Source of the DNA: Saprospiraceae bacterium
GTDB taxonomy: Bacteria; Bacteroidota; Bacteroidia; Chitinophagales; Saprospiraceae
Assembly (NCBI GenBank): GCA_041392805.1
Contig: JAWKLJ010000002.1
Coordinates: 2,619,001 to 2,683,000 of the forward strand
Direction: 5' to 3'
DNA length: 64,000 nt
The notes under the pieces are model-generated. The model worked only from the letters and a program-made list of their open reading frames with translations. It was not told where the DNA came from and searched no databases. Shown here piece by piece: positions 16,498 through 25,367 of the stretch (the first letter of the stretch is position 1; each line of letters opens with the position of its first letter). The translations under genes and the position numbers were made by a program.

Positions 16498-17835
16498 ATG
16501 CAGGTGAAAACTTCATACCGACAGATCATTTCTATCTCAGCCCCAATCATGTTAGGTAGTGCTGCCCAAAATGTGGTAGCCCTAAGTGATAGTGTTTTTT
16601 TATACCACCTTAGCGAGGTAGATTTCGCTGCAATCGGTTTTGTGGGGGTCTTTTATTTGGTTGTTGCCGCCATTGGGTTTGGCTTCTCGAAAGGGGGCCA
16701 GATCATGATTGCCCGCAGAATGGGGGAGGGCCAAAAAGGAGAAGTTGGGCGGACCTTCTACGCCATGTTGTACTATGAATTTGCTTTGGCTGTTTTCTTG
16801 TTTTTATTCATGAAATTTGGCTGTTATTACTTTTTTTCCTTTTTTGTCAATTCCGAAATTATTTTTCAAAAGAGCTTGGAATACTTAGATTACCGATCCT
16901 ATGGCGTCTTTTTTTCCTATTTGGGCGTAGCCATTGTAGCTTTGTATACCGGTGTAGCTCGCACCATGTTTATTGTGGTCGACACAGTCATTTTAGCCCT
17001 GGTCAATATCTTGTTAAACTACGGGCTTATTTTCGGAAAATGGGGTTTGCCGGAAATGGGAATTGGCGGGGCCGGATTAGCCAGTACCATTGCTGAAGTA
17101 GTCGCATTTATTGTTTTTATCATATATATTTATTTTGATAAAGAAGCCCGCTCCTATAAACTTTTCTCTTTGCCAAAGATTGATTTTGCCCTGATTAGTA
17201 TCCAGTTTAAACTGGCCAGCCCTATCGTTGCGCAAGCCTTGGTGGGCCTTGGTAGTTGGTTTATCTTCTTTAGCATCATAGAAAGCCTGGGAGAACGGCC
17301 CTTGGCCATCACCAACTTGGGACGCATGGTTTACTTGATTTTGTCTATTCCTTGTTGGGGCTTTGCTTCTGGTGTAAATACCTTGGTAAGTAACCTGATT
17401 GGTCAGAAGAAAAGGCAGGCAGTCGTCCCTATTATCTGGAAAACCGCCAAGATTTGCTTAGGTACCACCCTGTTTTTTGCTGTTCCATTCGTACTTTTCC
17501 CGCATGAATTCCTTTACCCCTTGTTGGGAGGGCAAGACATGTCGCTCATCACCGAAGCAAGACCTGTTTTCTACGTCTTATTACTCGTTTTGATTTGTTT
17601 TTCTGTAGGAGGCGTCTTTTTTAATGGTTTGGCTGGAACAGGGGCCACTTACTTTGGTTTGAAGATCCAATTTTGGGCCGCTATAGGCTATTTGGCTTAT
17701 ATTTATTATATCGTTCATTTTACAAATGGAGGATTGCCCTGGGCTTGGGCGGGAGAGATTTTTTACTGGTTATCTATCACCATTATCACCATTCTGTACC
17801 TTTTTTCAAAAAAATGGCATGGACTTGAAGTATAA
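16498..17835 (+). CDS. MATE family efflux transporter
   Basis: A 445-residue inner-membrane protein with about twelve hydrophobic helices in two related halves, typical of MATE exporters that use sodium or proton gradients to expel cationic drugs or metabolites. N-terminal YRQIISISAPIMLGSAAQNV and FGFSKGGQIMIARRMGEG belong to the MatE domain, and the second half begins near ASPIVAQALVGLGSW. The ATG at 16498 is chosen over a TTG 9 bp upstream. It is alone in its transcription unit and divergent from oligopeptidase B. Substrate unknown. Confidence 0.9.
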   Translation: MQVKTSYRQIISISAPIMLGSAAQNVVALSDSVFLYHLSEVDFAAIGFVGVFYLVVAAIGFGFSKGGQIMIARRMGEGQKGEVGRTFYAMLYYEFALAVFLFLFMKFGCYYFFSFFVNSEIIFQKSLEYLDYRSYGVFFSYLGVAIVALYTGVARTMFIVVDTVILALVNILLNYGLIFGKWGLPEMGIGGAGLASTIAEVVAFIVFIIYIYFDKEARSYKLFSLPKIDFALISIQFKLASPIVAQALVGLGSWFIFFSIIESLGERPLAITNLGRMVYLILSIPCWGFASGVNTLVSNLIGQKKRQAVVPIIWKTAKICLGTTLFFAVPFVLFPHEFLYPLLGGQDMSLITEARPVFYVLLLVLICFSVGGVFFNGLAGTGATYFGLKIQFWAAIGYLAYIYYIVHFTNGGLPWAWAGEIFYWLSITIITILYLFSKKWHGLEV

Positions 17836-17865
17836 GTAATGGTGAAATCTTCTCTTTTCAAACTA

Positions 17866-17894
17866 TTGATGTTTAAAAATGTTAAATAGTTTTG
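17866..17894 (+). promoter_or_regulatory. Promoter before the MoxR-like ATPase gene
   Basis: TTG at 17866-17868, an 18-base spacer and TAGTTTTG at 17887-17894 fit the Bacteroidota consensus; the ATG lies 39 bp downstream. Confidence 0.55.
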
Positions 17895-17933
17895 TAAAAT
17901 TAACGAACGTTTTTTTTAATGCTACTTTGAAAT

Positions 17934-19406
17934 ATGAATGATATCAAAACACTTGGTGCGTTAAAGGCTTCTGGGTACAAAACACGGACCATCAAAGAGG
18001 AGTTGAGGGCGAACCTTATTGATAAACTGCGCAAAAAAGAAAAAGTATTTTCTGGCATCATCGGATTTGATGATACCGTACTTCCTGATATTGAACGGGC
18101 AATTTTGTCTAAACATAATATATTGTTGCTGGGGCTTCGTGGCCAGGCAAAGACCAGAATCGCGCGTCTCTTGGTCAATTTATTAGATGAATATATCCCG
18201 GCTGTTGATGGCAGTGAGCTAAATGATGACCCAATGGCGCCTATTTCTCGTTTTGCCTTGGATTTGATTGCTGAAAAGGGCGATCAAACGCCTATTAAAT
18301 GGGTCCATCGAAGCGAACGTTATGTGGAAAAACTAGCTACGCCTGATGTAAGTGTGGCCGATTTGGTCGGTGATGTCGATCCGATTAAAGCAGCCACCTT
18401 AAAATTGCCTTATTCGGATGAAAGAGTCATCCACTTTGGCCTCGTACCTAGGTCACATCGCAGCATATTTGTCATTAATGAATTGCCAGATTTGCAGGCG
18501 AGAATTCAGGTGTCTTTGTTTAATATGCTACAAGAAGGAGACATTCAAATCCGTGGGTTTAAACTCCGATTGCCCTTGGATATCCAATTCCTTTTCACAG
18601 CCAACCCAGAAGATTATACCAATAGGGGAAGTATCATTACCCCACTAAAAGATAGAATTGAAAGCCAAATATTGACACATTACCCCAAGTCAATAGACAT
18701 GGCCTTGGCCATTACCAAGCAAGAAGCAAAGCTCTCCCAAGAGCAAAAAAAACAAGTTGCCGTACCAGATTTAATGGAGGTGTTGTTGGAACAAATTGCG
18801 ATGGAAGCCAGAGAAAGCGAATTTGTGGACGAAAAAAGTGGGGTGTCAGCGCGATTGAGCATTTCCGCCTACGAAAACCTGGTCAGCACCGCCGAACGGA
18901 GAATGTTGTTGAACAATGAGAAAGCTACCACGGCCCGATTGATTGATTTCTGGGGAATTGTACCCGCAATCACTGGCAAAATAGAGCTGGTGTACGAGGG
19001 AGAGCAAGAAGGCCCCTACAATGTCGCCATGGCCTTGATGGGACGCGCCATTAAGAAAATGTTTCTCGATTATTTCCCCAACCCAGATAAACTCAAAAGA
19101 GGTCAGGAAAGGGACCCCTATGGGACCACCCGGGCCTGGTTTGCTGGCGGAAATTCCATCGATTTGCTAAATGATGCCAGCGATGCCGATTTCGAAAAAG
19201 CATTGGATAGTATTGCTGGTTTAAGAAAATTGGTAGAGAATAGCCTGAAACTAAAAGGCAATGCGGCCATCCCATTCATGGAATTGGCCTTGCACGGCTT
19301 GGCAGAATTTGACGTGATCAACAAAGATATATTGGAGACAAGTCTTTCTTTTAGAGATTTATTGGCCAATATGTTGGACGATGATGATTTATTTAGTGAT
19401 TCCTAA
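17934..19406 (+). CDS. MoxR/magnesium-chelatase-like AAA+ ATPase
   Basis: A 490-residue AAA+ protein. The Walker A loop is GLRGQAKT (residues 67-74), and the Walker B-like IFVINELPDLQ lies near residue 180, followed by FTANPEDYTNRGSIITPLKDRIES, resembling sensor and arginine-finger regions of MoxR/BchI ATPases. Such ATPases usually remodel a target together with a von Willebrand A protein, but no VWA gene is adjacent here. No metal-chelatase H or D subunit genes are seen either, so the label magnesium chelatase would be misleading. It is followed 6 bp later by a Sua5/YciO gene, probably co-transcribed. Confidence 0.8.
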   Translation: MNDIKTLGALKASGYKTRTIKEELRANLIDKLRKKEKVFSGIIGFDDTVLPDIERAILSKHNILLLGLRGQAKTRIARLLVNLLDEYIPAVDGSELNDDPMAPISRFALDLIAEKGDQTPIKWVHRSERYVEKLATPDVSVADLVGDVDPIKAATLKLPYSDERVIHFGLVPRSHRSIFVINELPDLQARIQVSLFNMLQEGDIQIRGFKLRLPLDIQFLFTANPEDYTNRGSIITPLKDRIESQILTHYPKSIDMALAITKQEAKLSQEQKKQVAVPDLMEVLLEQIAMEARESEFVDEKSGVSARLSISAYENLVSTAERRMLLNNEKATTARLIDFWGIVPAITGKIELVYEGEQEGPYNVAMALMGRAIKKMFLDYFPNPDKLKRGQERDPYGTTRAWFAGGNSIDLLNDASDADFEKALDSIAGLRKLVENSLKLKGNAAIPFMELALHGLAEFDVINKDILETSLSFRDLLANMLDDDDLFSDS

Positions 19407-19412
19407 TGCCTG

Positions 19413-20030
19413 ATGATGTTTTTAAAAATCAACCCAGATAATCCGGAAGGGCGAAAGATTAAACAGGTCATTGATGTACTCAAAGAGGGGGGGATTATTA
19501 TTTACCCCACGGATACCGTGTATGGCCTTGGATGTGATATTTTTAACCAAAAGGCCGTGGAGCGCATTTGTCGATTGAGAGGCCTGCAGCCGGAAAAGGC
19601 CATGTTGTCCTTTATTTGCCATAACCTTAGCCAGGTCGCTGAATTTGCCTTCCAGATTGATAACAATATCTTCAAGGTCTTAAAAAAGAATTTACCTGGC
19701 CCATTCACCTTTGTACTTAAATCTAATAATCAGGTCCCTAAATTGTTCAAAAACCGGAAGCGTACCATTGGGGTCCGGATCCCAAAAAATAAAATTGTTG
19801 AAACAATCGTCGCAGAACTAGGTCATCCGATCTTATCGATTTCACTGAAGTCTGATGATGAAATTTTGGAATATTTTACCGATCCCGAAGATATTTATGA
19901 AGATTTCAAAAAACTAGTAGACCTCGTTATTGATGGAGGAATTGGTACTAATATTCCTTCTACGGTGGTAGATTGTACCGATTCGGAGCCGGTCATTATT
20001 AGGGAAGGGGCTGGGCAATTGGAGCTCTAA
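19413..20030 (+). CDS. Sua5/YciO/YrdC family protein (L-threonylcarbamoyladenylate synthase-like)
   Basis: A 205-residue YrdC-domain protein. Seen: GGIIIYPTDTVYGLGCDIFN near residues 30-49, the basic patch in FVLKSNNQVPKLFKNRKRTIGVRIP, and STVVDCTD..VIIREGAGQL at the C-terminus. Family members make threonylcarbamoyl-AMP for the t6A37 tRNA modification (TsaC/Sua5); the short length and overall pattern are closer to the YciO branch, whose activity is less certain. Start is one of two adjacent ATGs (19413 or 19416), 6 bp after the AAA+ gene. An inverted repeat overlaps its stop codon. Confidence 0.85.
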   Translation: MMFLKINPDNPEGRKIKQVIDVLKEGGIIIYPTDTVYGLGCDIFNQKAVERICRLRGLQPEKAMLSFICHNLSQVAEFAFQIDNNIFKVLKKNLPGPFTFVLKSNNQVPKLFKNRKRTIGVRIPKNKIVETIVAELGHPILSISLKSDDEILEYFTDPEDIYEDFKKLVDLVIDGGIGTNIPSTVVDCTDSEPVIIREGAGQLEL

Positions 20031-20051
20031 AGGAGTGGCTATTTTAGAGCT
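20023..20051 (+). terminator. Hairpin overlapping the YciO-type gene stop
   Basis: AGCTCTAAA at 20023-20031 pairs exactly with TTTAGAGCT at 20043-20051 and includes the TAA stop. TGTTTGTC follows, only weakly T-rich. Confidence 0.35.
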
Positions 20052-20078
20052 TGTTTGTCAGAAGACATAAAATAGGTG

Positions 20079-20110
20079 GGGCAAATATTTCAGCAATGGT
20101 ATATTTGCCC
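20079..20110 (+). promoter_or_regulatory. TonB receptor -7 box inside an inverted repeat
   Basis: TATATTTG at 20100-20107 matches TAnnTTTG, 27 bp before the receptor ATG. A perfect 10-bp inverted repeat, GGGCAAATAT at 20079-20088 and ATATTTGCCC at 20101-20110, covers this box, so it could be an operator for a repressor or a terminator hairpin of the gene before. Confidence 0.45.
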
Positions 20111-20134
20111 TACTTGTTTGTATAATTAAGCTGC

Positions 20135-22468
20135 ATGATTGATAAATATTGTTTGACTGCTTGCTTTTTTTGCTTAATAGGAATCACCTCCCTAATGAGC
20201 CAATCTACCATTAGGGGGAATGTTTTTGATAAAGAAACAGGAGAACCTATTGTTTTTGGAAACATCAGATTGGCAGATACCGATCTGGGTACCAATACGG
20301 ATGTGAATGGCTTTTTTTCCCTGGGCAATGTACCCGAAGGAACTTATAATTTGATCGTTACCTACATCGGTTACGATAGCATAAGCATTCCAATCATATG
20401 CACCGCCGGAAAAATTCACTACGAACGGATCTTGATGCAAGGGAATGCCATCAACCTGGCAACCGTAGATGTCTCTGCTCAAAGGGAAAAAGCCCGATCG
20501 GATATACAAATATCCAAAATTACGGTTACACCCAAACAAATACGTTCTTTACCCGCTACGGGAGGAGAAGCTGATATTGCCCAATACCTCCCCGTTTTGC
20601 CAGGTGTTATCGTTTCCGGAGACCAAGGAGGCCAACTCTACATTCGCGGGGGCTCACCAGTCCAAAACAAGATTTTGCTGGATGGTATGACCATCTATAA
20701 CCCTTTCCACTCCATCGGTTTTTTCTCTGTATTCGAAACGGAAACCATCCGCAGCGTAGATGTACTTACGGGGGGATTTAATGCCGAATATGGCGGCAGA
20801 ATCTCTGCTGTGGTTGATATCAAAACAAGAGAAGGGAATAAAAAGAAACTTTCGGGTATGGTGTCGGCTAGCCCTTTTCAGGCGAGAGCAATAATCGAAG
20901 GGCCTATTTTGAAACTAGATGAATCCAAAGGAAATAGCGTGTCTTTTTTATTTACAGCCAAACATTCCTATCTCGACAAAACCTCCAAATCGCTGTATAG
21001 TTATGCCACTGATACTAGCTTTTATTCCTTTGCTGCTGGTGACACCAGCCTTACCGCATTGGCCGATGAGATTGGGCTACCCTTTAATTATACCGATTTT
21101 TATGGTAAAATTTCCGTGGTAGGTGGCAATGGAAGTAAGGTCAACTTTTTTGGATTCAACTTTCGCGACCAGTTTGATTTTGTGGGGCTGGCAGGTCTGA
21201 ATTGGAAGACTACAGGTGCCGGTGCAAATTTCACCTTGGTGCCAGCTAATTCAAGTGTTGTCATGGACGGTTTGATTTCTTTTTCGGCCTATGATGTTAG
21301 CTTGAAGGAGGGTACCGCCGAACCCAGAACCAGTGGCGTTACCAGCTTTGGCGCTATGTTGAATTTTAATTATTTTGGGAAAGACAACCAATTGACCTAT
21401 GGTTTTGAGGTCAATGGCTTTAACACAGATTTTTCTTTCGAAAACTTCCTTGGACTGGATTTTGAACAAAAAGATTATACCACAGAATTAGCTGGTTACG
21501 CCAAGTACAAACACAAATTAGGCCGATTTATCATCGAACCTGGCCTTCGCCTCCAATTTTATGCTTCCCAGTCCAGTTTGAGCCTGGAACCCCGTTTGGG
21601 CTTTAAGTACAATGCATCGAATCGTTTGCGCTTTAAAATGGCTACTGGTTTTTATTCCCAAAACCTGGTGAGTACCGTCAATGAACAGGATATCGTCAAT
21701 TTTTTTGTTGGCTTTTTAGCGGGCCCTGAAGAAACTATTTTTAAGCCTGGCACCAGGGAGCCGACCAAGCACCGCCTGCAGAAATCAATACATGCCATCG
21801 CTGGACTAGCGTATGATTTTAACGATTGGTCTGGTATTAATATTGAGCCCTATTATAAGCGGTTTACCCAATTAATCAATATCAACCGGAATAAGTTGAG
21901 TGCGCTGGACCCCGATTTTTCGGTTGAAACCGGCAATGCCTATGGCATCGATTTTTCTTATCAGTACGAAAAGAAAAATTGGTATCTCTGGCTAACTTAT
22001 TCCTTGGGATATGTGGATCGATTTGATGGAGAAGAAACCTATTACACCATTTTTGATCGCCGACACAATGCTAATATCCTGGGAAACTACGCCTTTGGTG
22101 CCAACAATAGCTGGGAAGTTAGCCTAAGGTGGAACCTCGGCTCAGGTTTCCCTTTTACCCAAACCCAGGGCTTCTTTCAGGAAATTGCCTTCGATGATAT
22201 ATTAGTTGAGGATATTTTAACCGGAAATTTTGACTTGGGAACGATTCTTTCCGAGGAGCGAAACGGTGGTCGGTTATCTTATTACCATCGTTTGGATGCC
22301 TCCCTGAAAAAGAAGATTACGCTCCCTGGTGCTATGTTGATGGAGCTTATCCTAAGTGTAACCAATGTATACAATCGGGAAAATGTCTTTTACCTTGATC
22401 GAATCACTAATAACAGGGTCAATCAGCTACCTGTTATCCCTAGTGTAGCCTTGAAAATTGGTTTTTAA
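20135..22468 (+). CDS. TonB-dependent receptor with carboxypeptidase-regulatory-like domain
   Basis: A 777-residue outer-membrane receptor. A signal peptide (residues 1-22) is followed by a CarboxypepD_reg-like domain (STIRGNVFDKETGEPIVFGN to about residue 105), a plug domain (near 120-230, with QGGQLYIRGGSPVQNKILLD and GFNAEYGGRISAVVDI) and a beta-barrel to the C-terminus, which ends in a terminal aromatic (ALKIGF). It is shorter than SusC (about 1000 residues), and no SusD gene is adjacent, so it is a stand-alone receptor for an unknown siderophore, vitamin or oligomer. Convergent with the cytochrome/SCO pair 7 bp away. Confidence 0.9.
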   Translation: MIDKYCLTACFFCLIGITSLMSQSTIRGNVFDKETGEPIVFGNIRLADTDLGTNTDVNGFFSLGNVPEGTYNLIVTYIGYDSISIPIICTAGKIHYERILMQGNAINLATVDVSAQREKARSDIQISKITVTPKQIRSLPATGGEADIAQYLPVLPGVIVSGDQGGQLYIRGGSPVQNKILLDGMTIYNPFHSIGFFSVFETETIRSVDVLTGGFNAEYGGRISAVVDIKTREGNKKKLSGMVSASPFQARAIIEGPILKLDESKGNSVSFLFTAKHSYLDKTSKSLYSYATDTSFYSFAAGDTSLTALADEIGLPFNYTDFYGKISVVGGNGSKVNFFGFNFRDQFDFVGLAGLNWKTTGAGANFTLVPANSSVVMDGLISFSAYDVSLKEGTAEPRTSGVTSFGAMLNFNYFGKDNQLTYGFEVNGFNTDFSFENFLGLDFEQKDYTTELAGYAKYKHKLGRFIIEPGLRLQFYASQSSLSLEPRLGFKYNASNRLRFKMATGFYSQNLVSTVNEQDIVNFFVGFLAGPEETIFKPGTREPTKHRLQKSIHAIAGLAYDFNDWSGINIEPYYKRFTQLININRNKLSALDPDFSVETGNAYGIDFSYQYEKKNWYLWLTYSLGYVDRFDGEETYYTIFDRRHNANILGNYAFGANNSWEVSLRWNLGSGFPFTQTQGFFQEIAFDDILVEDILTGNFDLGTILSEERNGGRLSYYHRLDASLKKKITLPGAMLMELILSVTNVYNRENVFYLDRITNNRVNQLPVIPSVALKIGF

Positions 22469-22475
22469 TAAATCT

Positions 22476-22880
22476 TTATTGTTCACATTCCTTTAGCGTA
22501 TTTCGAACATCCGCTAATTTGACATAAGGTAGGTCTTGGTACCAGGCCGTATTGATGTAGTTCAAGATGTTAGTGATTTCGAATTCAGTAAGTTTATCTG
22601 TACCAGGCATGGGCTGCTCAAATGCTTGACCATTCACCACGATTTTACCTTCCATTCCATACCGAATGAGACAAGCGGTTTGCAATACATTTTCTTGATA
22701 ATAATCAGCGCCTGCCAATGGCGGGATGAGCCCCTCCAGGCCACTGCCGTCATCCATATGGCAATTGGCGCAAAAATTCTGGTAAAGGATTTGCCCCTGT
22801 TCATACGGATTTTCGTTGCAGCTAGGCAACTGGGCTGCCAAGGCAACAAAAAGGAAACCACTAATCCAGCGTTGCTTCAT
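22476..22880 (-). CDS. Mono-haem cytochrome c lipoprotein
   Basis: A 134-residue class I cytochrome c. A lipoprotein signal (lipobox-like QLPSC near residue 21) precedes the haem motif in FCANCHMDDGSG near residues 38-42, and the distal methionine is probably in FEQPMPGTDKL. The C-terminal helix is EFEITNILNYINTAWY. It would be a membrane-anchored periplasmic electron carrier. Its start overlaps the end of the SCO gene by 20 bp, indicating translational coupling and a joint role in oxidase maturation or electron delivery. Confidence 0.88.
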   Translation of the reverse strand: MKQRWISGFLFVALAAQLPSCNENPYEQGQILYQNFCANCHMDDGSGLEGLIPPLAGADYYQENVLQTACLIRYGMEGKIVVNGQAFEQPMPGTDKLTEFEITNILNYINTAWYQDLPYVKLADVRNTLKECEQ

Positions 22881-23523
22881 ATGTTTTTAATAAAAGTTCA
22901 ATGTCTTTAATAAATCGATCTACCTCCTTGGGATCTGTACCATTGCAAAAAGATCGGATATGTTTATCCCGATCAACCAATACCAGGCGGCCGCTGTGAT
23001 CCAATCCCATTGGCGCGTCTTCATTTTCGAGGATAATATTGAAATAATCATCCCCAATGTCAAAAATGGCCTCCTTGTCGCCAGTCACAAAATGCCATTT
23101 GTTACTGGAAACACCAAGGTTTTTGGCATAATGGGCCAGTTTTTCTACACTATCCCTTTTGGGATCAATGGTATGCGACAACAATAATACCCTGTCATCG
23201 TGTTCGAAATGTTGGTAAATTCTCAACATTTGCTGAGCTAATACGGGGCAAATCGTCGGGCAAGAGGTGAAGAAAAAATCAACGACATACACTTTACCTT
23301 CGAAAGTGCCAAGGTTGATTTGTTGGCTGTCTTGATCTACGAAGTGAAAAGCGGGGATACTTTCATAACGTAATTGCCCATCAATTTGTGTTTGCTTGCT
23401 AAGAATGGGCAAGGGTTCCTTTGTTTGGCAGCCAATAAGGAAATAAGCACCCAAACCCAAAAATAAGATGAGCCTGATGTAGTTAAAGCTAGCCAAGTAG
23501 CGTACTTTTAAATTAATTACCAT
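22861..23523 (-). CDS. SCO1/SenC family copper chaperone-like protein
   Basis: A 220-residue thioredoxin-fold protein that in this family delivers copper to, or reduces cysteines of, the CuA site of cytochrome c oxidase. The copper motif is FFFTSCPTICPVLAQQM (CxxxC), and the conserved histidine is probably the one in GLDHSGRLVLVDRD. The N-terminus has a hydrophobic segment ending in a lipobox-like LIGC near residue 32, so it is likely a lipoprotein. The downstream cytochrome c gene overlaps by 20 bp. The upstream gap to the cryptochrome gene holds a 163-bp palindrome. Confidence 0.9.
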   Translation of the reverse strand: MVINLKVRYLASFNYIRLILFLGLGAYFLIGCQTKEPLPILSKQTQIDGQLRYESIPAFHFVDQDSQQINLGTFEGKVYVVDFFFTSCPTICPVLAQQMLRIYQHFEHDDRVLLLSHTIDPKRDSVEKLAHYAKNLGVSSNKWHFVTGDKEAIFDIGDDYFNIILENEDAPMGLDHSGRLVLVDRDKHIRSFCNGTDPKEVDRFIKDIELLLKTYEATLD

Positions 23524-23585
23524 TATTATACTGAATTGTCTATTCTTACTTTATAATGACAAACCAATTGTAGGCTTCTTTGTTG

Positions 23586-23593
23586 TATTTTTG
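23586..23593 (+). promoter_or_regulatory. -7 box before the DASH cryptochrome gene
   Basis: TATTTTTG matches TAnnTTTG. It lies 213 bp before the ATG and just before a 163-bp palindrome, so a transcript started here would carry the whole palindrome in its leader. A TTG exists 15 bp upstream, closer than usual. Confidence 0.35.
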
Positions 23594-23610
23594 CAAACAA
23601 ATACTTTTTT

Positions 23611-23773
23611 TAGGAACGTTCAAACAATAACTTCGACTTTCTGACTGCCTCTTTTGTGACTATGCTTCGCCAAAAATACTCGCCGTAGCTTCGGCTACGT
23701 CTGCGTTTTTTGGCTCGCCTGGCCACAAAATAGCCGACCCATAATTGTCGAACATATTATTCGAACGTTCCTA
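23611..23773. repeat. 163-bp centred imperfect palindrome
   Basis: Terminal arms TAGGAACGTTC (23611-23621) and GAACGTTCCTA (23763-23773) are exact complements. Nested inside are TTTTGTG/CACAAAA (23652 and 23724), GCCAAAAA/TTTTTGGC (23669 and 23707) and, at the apex, CGTAGC-TTCG-GCTACG (23684-23699). All share the same centre near 23692, so the element folds into one long hairpin with a TTCG loop. It has no coding potential and occupies most of the SCO/cryptochrome gap. Confidence 0.85.
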
Positions 23774-23806
23774 AGTGAAAATTTCTGCTTAGAAAACGCT
23801 AACACA

Positions 23807-25246
23807 ATGCAGGAGAAAAGAGCGATAGTTTGGTTTAGGCAAGATTTACGGCTTCATGACAATGAAGCCTTGATCCACGCTTTGAAAAATGCAGAAGAGG
23901 TTATTCCTGTTTATGTTTTTGATGAAAGGGTGTTCAAAGGGAAAACGCGGTTTGGATTTCCTAAAACAGGCAGTTTTAGGGCCCAGTTTATTATCGAATC
24001 GGTTCAAAACCTGCGGCAAAACTTGCGGGCAATGGGCAGCGATTTGGTCGTGAGAGTTGGGAAGCCGGAGGAAGTTATTTTTGCTTTGGCGCAGGAAGTG
24101 AAATCAAGTTGGGTTTTTTGTAATCGGGAACGGACAGCCGAGGAAGTAAAGGTACAAGATGCCCTTGAGCAAAAACTTTGGTCTATTGGCCAGGAAATGC
24201 GCTTTTCTAGAGGTAAAATGCTATATTATACAGCAGATTTACCTTTCCCCATTCACCATACCCCAGATTCCTTTACCCAATTCAGAAAAGAAGTAGAGCG
24301 AATCGTCAAAGTAAGACCGCCTCATCCTGTCCCTAAAAGCCCCTTTCCCCCTTTAACTATACGATTAGACTATGGCCCCATTCCTTGCCTAAAAGACCTG
24401 GGGCTGACACCAAGGGGGGCTGATGCTAAGGCGCCACTTGCCTTTAAAGGCGGGGAAACGGAAGGGTTGAAACGCCTGCATTATTTTATTTGGGAAACCA
24501 AAGCTATCCGTACCTATAAAGAAACCAGAAATGAGTTGCTTGGGGTGAGTTATTCCTCTAGGTTTTCTGCCTGGCTTTCCCAAGGCTGCTTGTCACCGAA
24601 AATGATCTACCAAGAGATTAAACGATTTGAGGAAGCAGAAGGGGCCAATGAATCTACTTACTGGCTTTTTTTTGAATTATTGTGGCGTGACTTTTTCCGG
24701 TTTATGGGTAAAAAGCACAGTGCCAAAATTTTTCTAAAAGGAGGAATCAAAGGTGAGCCGAATACGCGTTGGAGCAATAATCACGAATTGCTAAATAAGT
24801 GGATCAATGGCCAAACGGGTGTCCCATTTATTGATGCCAATATGCGGGAGTTAAAAAGCACGGGTTTTATGTCGAATCGGGGTCGACAAAATGTCGCTAG
24901 TTTTTTGGTGAAAGACTTGGAGGTAAACTGGCAAATGGGGGCCGAATATTTTGAATCCGTTTTGATTGACTACGACCCCTGTAGCAATTATGGAAACTGG
25001 AATTATATTGCTGGTGTTGGTAGTGATCCAAGAGAAAATCGCTATTTTAATATACTAACCCAAGCCAAAAAATACGACCCTCAGGGTGACTACGTCAAGT
25101 ATTGGTTGCCCGTTTTGGAGGAAATTCCGGCAGCCAAGGTCCACCAGCCTGATACGCTTAGTCCGCTGGAACAAGAAGAATTGGCCTTTAAATTGGGTGA
25201 AGACTACCCGTATGCTATGGTTAGTACCGCAAAATGGGCACATTAA
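23807..25246 (+). CDS. DASH family cryptochrome
   Basis: A 479-residue flavoprotein of the photolyase/cryptochrome family. The N-terminal alpha/beta photolyase domain starts with AIVWFRQDLRLHDNEALIHA, and the C-terminal FAD domain contains ELLWRDFFRFM, FIDANMRELKSTGFMSNRGR and DYDPCSNYGNWNYIAGVGSD. The pattern FFRFMGKKHSAKIFLKGGI and the overall length are typical of DASH cryptochromes, which repair pyrimidine dimers in single-stranded DNA or act as blue-light sensors. A second photolyase-family gene lies at 30638-31993. Upstream is the 163-bp palindrome. Confidence 0.88.
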   Translation: MQEKRAIVWFRQDLRLHDNEALIHALKNAEEVIPVYVFDERVFKGKTRFGFPKTGSFRAQFIIESVQNLRQNLRAMGSDLVVRVGKPEEVIFALAQEVKSSWVFCNRERTAEEVKVQDALEQKLWSIGQEMRFSRGKMLYYTADLPFPIHHTPDSFTQFRKEVERIVKVRPPHPVPKSPFPPLTIRLDYGPIPCLKDLGLTPRGADAKAPLAFKGGETEGLKRLHYFIWETKAIRTYKETRNELLGVSYSSRFSAWLSQGCLSPKMIYQEIKRFEEAEGANESTYWLFFELLWRDFFRFMGKKHSAKIFLKGGIKGEPNTRWSNNHELLNKWINGQTGVPFIDANMRELKSTGFMSNRGRQNVASFLVKDLEVNWQMGAEYFESVLIDYDPCSNYGNWNYIAGVGSDPRENRYFNILTQAKKYDPQGDYVKYWLPVLEEIPAAKVHQPDTLSPLEQEELAFKLGEDYPYAMVSTAKWAH

Positions 25247-25313
25247 TTGATAAGATTAACAGGCGATTAACAATTATTCAAAACTAATTATGAAAACTCC
25301 TCTATAATCCTAC

Positions 25314-25321
25314 TATCTTTG
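25314..25321 (+). promoter_or_regulatory. -7 box before the DoxX-type gene
   Basis: TATCTTTG matches TAnnTTTG and lies 46 bp before the ATG at 25368; no clear -33 TTG is seen. Confidence 0.4.
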
Positions 25322-25367
25322 AGGTTTATTTTTATGCCTTATTGGCTGTCTTTAAAATACCTGAATA

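Noticed and set aside
17934..19406. Magnesium chelatase subunit for chlorophyll synthesis
   Set aside because: Only generic AAA+ features are shared; no bchH/bchD or other pigment genes are nearby.
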